Of a stretch of DNA of 18,465 nucleotides, positions 13,254 through 18,465 are shown in pieces; the stretch's first letter is position 1; every line of letters starts with the position of its first letter. A model generated the notes under the pieces. The model was not told the DNA's origin. It did no database searches and saw only the letters and a list, made by a program, of their open reading frames with translations. Location: contig JAQUUB010000088.1 in the NCBI GenBank assembly GCA_028694115.1, positions 1 through 18,465 of the forward strand, in the 5' to 3' direction. Position numbers and translations under genes: made by a program. The stretch comes from Lachnospiraceae bacterium. GTDB lineage: Bacteria > Bacillota_A > Clostridia > Lachnospirales > Lachnospiraceae.

Positions 13254-15101
13254 TTACTCTCCTTCTTTTAAGTCATAATATACCATTCCGTCTGGGAACT
13301 TAATATTAGGAACCCAAAGTCTCTTACCACTCCATCCTTTATCTCCCGTCATTTGATACATTGTTAATACCACCTTGTCTGAAATTGATGCACCAAGTTT
13401 CCAATCGTTAGGTGATAACAATGCTCCTGTTCCCTTTGCAACATTTCTATCTCTTCTAACCAGCAACACTCCTTGACTTGTAGGCTTATCCGCTAATATG
13501 GTATCAATAGCTGAAATAATAGTTCTAGTCTTAAAGTCATCATCTGATGTTATATGTCCTAAAATTTCTTTCATCAGTCTCAAGCTAATTTGATAACTAG
13601 GTTCCTTCTCTGAAAATGTCTCTAATAACAAGCTAACTGCTTCTATAGAATCATTATCTGGATTGAATGGATAATAGTTTGTTCCACCAGATAAAGTTAC
13701 AAGATAATCAGAATCAATTACATTTTTTCTGGTTGGATTCAGCCCTTCTGGATAATATATTTTTATGTCATCTATACCTCTTTCAACCTGCGCAATAATT
13801 GAATTATTTGTAGCATTAATATCTGCAAATAATTTATAAAGATGTTCATCAATATAAACTTGCATCATGCCCGGGTCTCGATCATATCCAAACATTCTAC
13901 TGTGTTGCCACATTGTATCCGCCTGTGGCTTTTTTGCCGTTCTTGTATAAAAAATGGTCTGAAGTCCAGAGAATGTTACTCCTCTTCCAAGAGTATTTCC
14001 ACCAATAATAATATTGGAACCATACGCATATTCATCCGATGAAATATGTTGATCTCCATTCATAACCAAAATCTTAATTTCTTTTTTTCCTAGAATGTCT
14101 TTTATTTTCTGCATCACATCATCAAAACCATAACAAATATTCTTACATGGCTTAACTTTATCATATACTTTTTGAAAACACCGAACAGTTTCATCTTGAT
14201 TAAAATTCTCTTCTATTTCCTTTAACACTGAACGTACTTCTGTTTCAAATTTAGCATGTGACGATTTTCTAACGCTTGGATGAATAAGGAAGTTACATAC
14301 TTTACCATTATTCAGAAAAATTTGTGCTGACGAAATCAAATGATGTATTAGAGCTTCCTTTAAGGGACTATTTATATTATCAATAAACGATATACAGTTT
14401 GGTACTTCCTTAGAAAAAAAGTAGTCTCCCCCTAAATACATTTTACCTGGTCTAAAATAAAATGTGAAATATGGGTGCCATCCAGATTTCATAGTCTGTA
14501 ATAAAAGTGCTTGAGGAGTACCTGTCACTTGTAAATAAATACTACTTGCTGACATGTTTTTTATATCATCCAAATAACGATTTATAGATGACTGTTTCCC
14601 TTTGTTAACCATAGTATTTAATGATGCCGCATCTGCTTCGTCATCAATAATAAATAATGGATTCCCCTTTACAAACCCTGTTGATGCAAAGATATTTGTC
14701 CATTGTTTCAATGTTCGAAAATTCTTTTTTAATACTATAATTACAGGCTTTTCCAGATTATTCTCGACAAAAATTTCCGAATCATATTCATCACATATAC
14801 AAAATGCTTCAATATCATCCTGTACTCGCTCTATAGTCTGTTGTTGTAATGCAATGTTATCAGTTGTAAGAATAACAAAAATGGGAAATCCATAATCTGC
14901 AGCTGCAGTTATTAATCCAAACATCTGTCCTGTCTTTCCTGATTGCACATTTCCAAAAAGCAATCCTACCTCGTGTGTACAGAAAGAAAACTTTTCAAGA
15001 TATTTTGGAGCTATCCCGTTAACAGTATTTTGAATTGATTCAGCTAGTTGTGGATTTCCACGGTTTATTATCTTATTAAGATATGTTTCTAAATATCTCA
15101 T
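13254..15101 (-). CDS. Z1-domain SF2 ATPase/helicase subunit (CglI/NgoAVII N-type)
   Basis: A 615-aa ATPase. Walker A is GNVQSGKT (50-57), motif II is IIDDEAD (151-157), motif III is VTGTP (192-196). The Z1 signature is GGNTLGRGVTFSGL (367-380, arginine R373) and QHSRMFGYDRD (399-409), which supplies the late SF2 motifs. In CglI and NgoAVII the N protein hydrolyses ATP on DNA and is required for cleavage by the R nuclease. ATG 15101 overlaps the upstream nuclease stop as ATGA, and the next nuclease follows 4 bases after its end. It therefore sits between two R-type subunits and probably drives both. Confidence 0.93.
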   Translation of the reverse strand: MRYLETYLNKIINRGNPQLAESIQNTVNGIAPKYLEKFSFCTHEVGLLFGNVQSGKTGQMFGLITAAADYGFPIFVILTTDNIALQQQTIERVQDDIEAFCICDEYDSEIFVENNLEKPVIIVLKKNFRTLKQWTNIFASTGFVKGNPLFIIDDEADAASLNTMVNKGKQSSINRYLDDIKNMSASSIYLQVTGTPQALLLQTMKSGWHPYFTFYFRPGKMYLGGDYFFSKEVPNCISFIDNINSPLKEALIHHLISSAQIFLNNGKVCNFLIHPSVRKSSHAKFETEVRSVLKEIEENFNQDETVRCFQKVYDKVKPCKNICYGFDDVMQKIKDILGKKEIKILVMNGDQHISSDEYAYGSNIIIGGNTLGRGVTFSGLQTIFYTRTAKKPQADTMWQHSRMFGYDRDPGMMQVYIDEHLYKLFADINATNNSIIAQVERGIDDIKIYYPEGLNPTRKNVIDSDYLVTLSGGTNYYPFNPDNDSIEAVSLLLETFSEKEPSYQISLRLMKEILGHITSDDDFKTRTIISAIDTILADKPTSQGVLLVRRDRNVAKGTGALLSPNDWKLGASISDKVVLTMYQMTGDKGWSGKRLWVPNIKFPDGMVYYDLKEGE

Positions 15102-16237
15102 TCATTAGCATCCTTTCTATCCATACTTTCTGGTAAAAATGATAACAACCATACTTGAACTTCAGTACCATCTTCAGATATTGTAGTAATATCTGTCTTT
15201 GTGATAGAAATTGTGTCTCTACCATACTGTTTAAGCATTTCTCCTGTAATTACTCCTTCTCCTTCAACATCATTTTCTACGTTATTTATTGGTGAAACTA
15301 ATCCCGCCGCCACAAGTCGCCCTTTGATCCAGCGTCCCATAATTTTTAAATCATCTTTAGAGTAAAGATTTTTATTATTGTCTCCACACGTCCAAGCCAT
15401 AAATTTCCATCCATCATCCGTTACTGCCATAAATGGTTTCTGATACTCTGGATATCCCTGAAGATCCCTTATTTGTTTTGAAACTACTATTTCTGTTTCC
15501 CACCATACGCGTTTTCTTCCTTTTGCATAGCAAACGTTTATATTAGAACCTCTCATATTCATATCTGCTTTATTTTCTGGTACTTTCAAAGGAATCTCGA
15601 ATGATGTATCTGTCACTCTATTGATATACGCTTCGACTTCGTCACCAGTAATTTTCTTGACAAATTCTTGACCTACAAGAGCATTATTGGTTTCTCTTAT
15701 TAATGTCATATTATCCGCATCATCTATATCGCAAGAACAGTTTTCCTGACCAAGTTGCAGAATAAATCTTTCAATTTCTTCAATTTCTTCTTTATCTGTT
15801 GTAACAGCTGAAATTTCATACTGCCTAATATTTGTTGCTTCTAATTTTATTGCTCCCAAATTATGAGAACCTATAAATGCTTCAAAAGGCTTTCCATCTT
15901 TATAGAATACATAAAGCTTACCATGATATTTCAGAGTCTTTACTAACTTAATTACACCTATATTTTTACTTTTCCATTTTGAATTCAATTTTTTGGTTAC
16001 ATTATATGTACCTTCCGGCATTCCTTCCAAATAATACATGCCTATAATTAATTGAATATTATGAATATCGTTTTCATCAACCAATTTTTCTAGTTCCACA
16101 ATGGAACCTTTGGAAACATAACCCACTGCAATATCAACTTTATCCGCCTTTTTCATAGCATTGTTAAATCTATCTACAAATACCTGTTGTCCAGGCATGG
16201 TTTTCATTGGTAAAATATTTGAATATAAGATTTCCAT
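15098..16237 (-). CDS. PLD-family restriction endonuclease subunit (NgoFVII/CglI R-type), copy 2
   Basis: A 379-aa first gene of the nuclease operon. The PLD-like half-site reads KYHGKLYVF (H105, K107) and FIGSHNLG (S124, N126), with a nearby acidic YEIS (E141). The C-terminal region aligns by landmarks with copy 1: FMAVTDDGWKF against FSVVTDD, IMGRWIKGRL against GEYFRNRL, KQYGRDTISITK against KYGRTDVTFYK. It has about 50 extra residues, including an acidic insertion (NNVENDVEGEG). Overall identity to copy 1 appears low. ATG 16237 has GGAGGT 7 bases upstream. It may pair with copy 1 to form a mixed nuclease, or supply a second specificity. Confidence 0.82.
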   Translation of the reverse strand: MEILYSNILPMKTMPGQQVFVDRFNNAMKKADKVDIAVGYVSKGSIVELEKLVDENDIHNIQLIIGMYYLEGMPEGTYNVTKKLNSKWKSKNIGVIKLVKTLKYHGKLYVFYKDGKPFEAFIGSHNLGAIKLEATNIRQYEISAVTTDKEEIEEIERFILQLGQENCSCDIDDADNMTLIRETNNALVGQEFVKKITGDEVEAYINRVTDTSFEIPLKVPENKADMNMRGSNINVCYAKGRKRVWWETEIVVSKQIRDLQGYPEYQKPFMAVTDDGWKFMAWTCGDNNKNLYSKDDLKIMGRWIKGRLVAAGLVSPINNVENDVEGEGVITGEMLKQYGRDTISITKTDITTISEDGTEVQVWLLSFLPESMDRKDANE

Positions 16238-16257
16238 ATAAGACCTCCATCTCTATA

Positions 16258-16278
16258 ATAACTGCCTACTATAGTTAT
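16258..16278. promoter_or_regulatory. Inverted repeat upstream of the nuclease operon
   Basis: ATAACT (16258-16263) and AGTTAT (16273-16278) form a short inverted repeat 20 bases before the ATG at 16237, within AT-rich DNA that should hold the operon promoter. Several TATA-like hexamers are present, but none has a clear -35 at 17 bases. It may be a regulator site controlling the nuclease operon separately from the methyltransferase. Confidence 0.3.
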
Positions 16279-16339
16279 ATCACATACAGCATCTTTCTTC
16301 TATAATGAGTATTTATTGCTGATAATAACAGGATTAAAT

Positions 16340-17047
16340 CTATCTCGTTTCATTTTCAACAATGCTATACCCTTTTGTCCTTAACACCTCTAGCGCCTTC
16401 GCCATATCTTTCGCTTTCACAAGAATATAATCCGTATTAAATGTTGAAATCACAAACACTCCAATGGCATGATTAGCAAGCACTGCTGTTATACCTACTA
16501 TAATTCCGATATAAGAAAAATCAAGTATTCCCATTATCCGCATTGCCTGCCAGCCATCTTCTTTGTCTAATATATTGTCTGGAAGTTTTGAGGTTGGATA
16601 CACCAATGAGTTTTCTTCTTCTGTTTTCGCCGTAAAACAGAGTTCCGTATTCAAATCTACCTGTGAATAATCACTTACTTTACACACAGATAATGCTACT
16701 GGCAATGCTTCAATCTGCACCTGTGATACAGCAAGCATTCGTTCTTCCTTTTGTATCTGTCCATAAATCTTATTGATTCGATTCATCCTGCTTCCCATAT
16801 ACCTGTTATAGATTTCTTCGTATGGTATCCAGATATCTGCTTCCTCTATTCGTTTATATACCAGATCTAATACTTCACTAAATTCATTTTCCCTAGCTGG
16901 CATTTTATGATATTCCTTATAAAAAGAATGTATTTCCTCTGTCACCCACAGATTGATTCTTTCCTTCTGCTTCATTTTAAGGTTGGCATACTTCTTATCT
17001 GTCTGGAGTAGCTTTCCATCAATAATTTTATGATTTTTTCTCGACAT
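16340..17047 (-). CDS. Two-domain protein with C-terminal CASTOR-type ACT domains
   Basis: A 235-aa protein. Residues about 110-232 match bacterial ACT-domain proteins of the CASTOR/ACT_7 kind: EALPVALSVCKVSDY, ENSLVYPTSKLP, GWQAMRIMGILDFSYIGII, ANHAIGVFVISTFNTDYILV. The typical protein is this unit alone, binding small ligands such as amino acids. Here an extra basic, helical N-terminal domain of about 105 residues is fused (INLWVTEEIHSFYKEYHKMP, EADIWIPYEEIYNRYMGSRM). It might be DUF2293-like, at low confidence. ATG 17047 has AAGGAAG upstream. It lies alone between the nuclease operon and a small regulator. Ligand-responsive regulation is a guess. Confidence 0.75.
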   Translation of the reverse strand: MSRKNHKIIDGKLLQTDKKYANLKMKQKERINLWVTEEIHSFYKEYHKMPARENEFSEVLDLVYKRIEEADIWIPYEEIYNRYMGSRMNRINKIYGQIQKEERMLAVSQVQIEALPVALSVCKVSDYSQVDLNTELCFTAKTEEENSLVYPTSKLPDNILDKEDGWQAMRIMGILDFSYIGIIVGITAVLANHAIGVFVISTFNTDYILVKAKDMAKALEVLRTKGYSIVENETR

Positions 17048-17081
17048 TACTCTCTTCCTTTTTCAAATCTGCATACTAAAA

Positions 17082-17126
17082 TAGGAGCGATAAATGATTT
17101 AATTACAACTCACTCATCTGCTCCTA
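17082..17126 (-). terminator. Probable terminator after the small XRE gene
   Basis: On the minus strand TAGGAGC (rc of 17120-17126) and GCTCCTA (rc of 17082-17088) can pair around a long AT-rich loop and are followed by TTTTAG. The stem overlaps the last codon of the small XRE gene. The long loop makes it a weak call. Confidence 0.4.
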
Positions 17127-17327
17127 CTTCTCTTTGCGATATACCACAACATCCTCTACCCTGCAATCAAGAATGGTACATAACCAATTCACCGTCTCCA
17201 GCGTAACATTTCTGTTGTGCTTTAACTTGTCCAGCATTCCTCTGCTAAGATTATATTCCTTAATTAGCCGATATGTTGTTATATCTTTCTTCTTTAAAGT
17301 TTCCCACAAAGGGTCAAATGACATCAT
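17124..17327 (-). CDS. Small XRE/Cro-type HTH regulator
   Basis: A 67-aa protein consisting of one HTH: LWETLKKKDITTYRLIKEYN, LSRGMLDKLKHNRNVTLETV, NWLCTILDCRVEDVVVY. This is the short Cro/C1-type form (HTH_26 class). ATG 17327 has AAGGA about 10 bases upstream, and a second ATG follows directly. It is divergent from a small plus-strand gene, and the 117-base gap holds that gene's promoter, so it may repress it. It has no effector domain. Confidence 0.8.
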   Translation of the reverse strand: MMSFDPLWETLKKKDITTYRLIKEYNLSRGMLDKLKHNRNVTLETVNWLCTILDCRVEDVVVYRKEK

Positions 17328-17378
17328 ATAATAAAATCCTTTTTTTTTTATTATATTGTCATTATTGTGGGAATACTA

Positions 17379-17407
17379 TTGCCACGATAATGGGTATGTT
17401 GTATAAT
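17379..17407 (+). promoter_or_regulatory. Near-consensus sigma-A promoter of the small plus-strand gene
   Basis: TTGCCA (17379-17384) and a perfect TATAAT (17402-17407) with a 17-base spacer. It places transcription start near 17414, which rules out the in-frame ATG at 17406 and supports ATG 17445. Confidence 0.85.
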
Positions 17408-17444
17408 GGTTTTTAATAAATCATACGAACCGAGAGATTGCTCT

Positions 17445-17618
17445 ATGGACTTGAATTATTTTAAAGATTTACTATTTGATGTTATCAATGAATCTGATCT
17501 ACCCATCCAGGATATTGAAACCGATGATGCAAATAATCTGTTTTTGATTACTGTAATTGACGGAACTAAATATAGCCTTCACATTGAAAAGACTGCTGAA
17601 ATACAAATTTCCTTATAG
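17445..17618 (+). CDS. Small protein of unknown function (57 aa)
   Basis: A 57-aa acidic protein: helix (LNYFKDLLFDVINESD), then strands (NLFLITVIDGTKYSLHIEKT) and AEIQISL at the end. I recognise no family. GAGAG lies about 9 bases before the ATG, and an excellent promoter precedes it. It is divergent from a small XRE gene and convergent with the YwbE gene. The helix-plus-hairpin pattern resembles small host-regulatory or anti-effector proteins, but no function can be assigned. Confidence 0.6.
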   Translation: MDLNYFKDLLFDVINESDLPIQDIETDDANNLFLITVIDGTKYSLHIEKTAEIQISL

Positions 17619-17654
17619 TACTATGCAATTTACTAGTATATATCTATCGCATAT

Positions 17655-17864
17655 TTACTTCTTAGAATCTGTGGTTATAATCTGCTGTACTCTTCCTACA
17701 ATCCCACCTTCAAGCATCACTTTAATGCCCCTTGGATGATTACTGGAATTGGTCAAAATTCTTATAACAACACCTTCTGTTAATTTTCCTGTTCGCTGAT
17801 CCTGTTTCTGTACAACCTGTACTTTGGTTCCGATTTTTATATTGCTTCTTACTTTACCATCCAT
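17655..17864 (-). CDS. ywbE: YwbE family protein (DUF2196)
   Basis: A 69-aa protein matching YwbE along its length: VRSNIKIGTKVQVVQKQDQR, TGKLTEGVVIRILTNSSNHP, RGIKVMLEGGIVGRVQQI. The family is widespread, KOW/SH3-like and of unknown biochemical role. It follows the MmcQ-family gene by 16 bases and is probably co-transcribed with it. These are chromosomal-type genes, so the right part may be outside the accessory element, though YwbE also travels with mobile DNA. Confidence 0.9.
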   Translation of the reverse strand: MDGKVRSNIKIGTKVQVVQKQDQRTGKLTEGVVIRILTNSSNHPRGIKVMLEGGIVGRVQQIITTDSKK

Positions 17865-17880
17865 ATTCTAATCCAATCCT

Positions 17881-18231
17881 CTATTTCTTTATTTTCTTTG
17901 CCTTTGGCTTTGTTAATTCATAACTTTCTGCAATCATTCGTTCAATATCCGTTCCAGGAATTGTTCCATCAAGGACAATTGAATTCCAGTGTTCCTTGTT
18001 CATATGATACGCTGGAACAATAGATTTAAATGCACTACGCCAGAAATCTCTCCACTCATGATCACACTTCACATTAATCCAGATGTTGTTCTGATGCTCA
18101 TAAATACAGGCAAATGTCTTTTTATTTCCACTATGCCGCATCAACGTCCAGTTATTATCATGGAACGGATAATCCTCTATTACATTCTCAAATGATTTAC
18201 AATAAAATATTACTTCTTCTCGTGTCGTCAT
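17881..18231 (-). CDS. MmcQ/YjbR family protein
   Basis: A 116-aa protein of the MmcQ/YjbR family (a CyaY-like, double-wing fold proposed to bind DNA). Landmarks: TTREEVIFYCKSFENVIEDY, PFHDNNWTLMRHSGNKKTFA, NIWINVKCDHEW, YHMNKEHWNSIVLDGTIPG, MIAESYELT. The length is normal. ATG 18231 is preferred, with GGGG about 8 bases upstream; the TTG at 18249 lacks an SD. It leads the pair with YwbE, and an extended -10 (TGGTACAAT on minus, 18264-18272) lies 33 bases upstream. Confidence 0.85.
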   Translation of the reverse strand: MTTREEVIFYCKSFENVIEDYPFHDNNWTLMRHSGNKKTFACIYEHQNNIWINVKCDHEWRDFWRSAFKSIVPAYHMNKEHWNSIVLDGTIPGTDIERMIAESYELTKPKAKKIKK

Positions 18232-18251
18232 AATGTGTACCCCATGCAAAA

Positions 18252-18299
18252 AACTTCCCTATCATTGTACCATAAAAAAGCACATATCATAGAGAAGTT
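18252..18299. terminator. Inverted repeat with T-runs upstream of the MmcQ-family gene
   Basis: AACTTC-c-CTAT (18252-18262) pairs with ATAG-a-GAAGTT (18289-18299) around a 26-base loop. TTTTTT-like runs follow on minus and TCTTTT on plus, so it may terminate transcripts from outside. It also contains the extended -10 of the MmcQ-family gene. Confidence 0.4.
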
Positions 18300-18465
18300 T
18301 CTTTTAGATTAGTTTATTATTCTGTTTTTTACTCACAATATCCACTTTAAGGAAAGTCACTCATATAATATAAGACGTTTCTCTTCTTGTATATAAATAA
18401 TTAATTTTTCTATCGCTAAAGCAATAATTCAAAAATTATTTGTAACATAATCTACAATACATCGT

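Noticed and set aside
17406..17444. ATG at 17406 as start of the small plus-strand gene
   Set aside because: It overlaps the perfect TATAAT box, so it cannot be in the mRNA; ATG 17445 has an SD-like GAGAG.
1..18465. CRISPR arrays, tRNA/rRNA genes, IS elements, retron or plasmid origin
   Set aside because: No regularly spaced repeats, cloverleaf sequences, transposase or reverse-transcriptase motifs, or iteron series were seen on either strand; the three TGTTAACA boxes are too few and too short to be iterons.

Overview
The window is AT-rich, low-GC Firmicute DNA. Start sites are preceded by strong GGAGG-type Shine-Dalgarno sequences, several genes appear to start at TTG or GTG, and promoters fit the sigma-A consensus. 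A YwbE/MmcQ pair sits at the right end. The gene mix (many small XRE regulators, serine-recombinase-like proteins, an SOS-polymerase cassette and a restriction system) suggests accessory DNA of a Clostridia/Lachnospiraceae-type chromosome or an integrated conjugative element. That taxonomic and element assignment is inference.

Layout. (1) 1-1350, minus: an overlapping four-gene operon with two serine-recombinase-fold proteins whose catalytic residues look degenerate, a small unknown protein and an XRE regulator. (2) 1510-6462, minus: two paralogous XRE regulators bracket a cargo block: a 55-aa protein, an unknown 404-aa protein, an HTH protein with an HNH-like zinc module that has lost its histidines, and a DUF6076-like zinc protein. 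Three TGTTAACA boxes lie upstream of the last. (3) 6727-9806: a minus-strand SOS-type cassette (Y-family polymerase, stand-alone LexA DNA-binding domain, DUF6504-like protein, zinc ribbon), divergent from an S24/LexA-like repressor. (4) 9918-10629, plus: a small XRE regulator and an unknown protein. (5) 10817-16237: the most notable block. A controller-like XRE gene overlaps a C5-cytosine DNA methyltransferase gene on plus. These converge on a three-gene minus operon: PLD nuclease, Z1-domain SF2 ATPase, second PLD nuclease. The parts match the ATP-dependent CglI/NgoAVII restriction-modification type (M + R + N), but here there are two different R-type subunits on either side of N. (6) 16340-18231: a two-domain ACT protein, a small XRE regulator, a small unknown protein on plus with an excellent promoter, and the YwbE-MmcQ pair.

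How it works together (inference). The methyltransferase protects host sites under control of the upstream regulator. The two R proteins and the ATPase form the nuclease complex. The SOS cassette gives damage-inducible translesion synthesis. The many XRE/LexA-type regulators keep these costly modules repressed. No tRNA, rRNA, CRISPR array, IS element or att site was recognised, and no gene-free stretch exceeds 300 bases.
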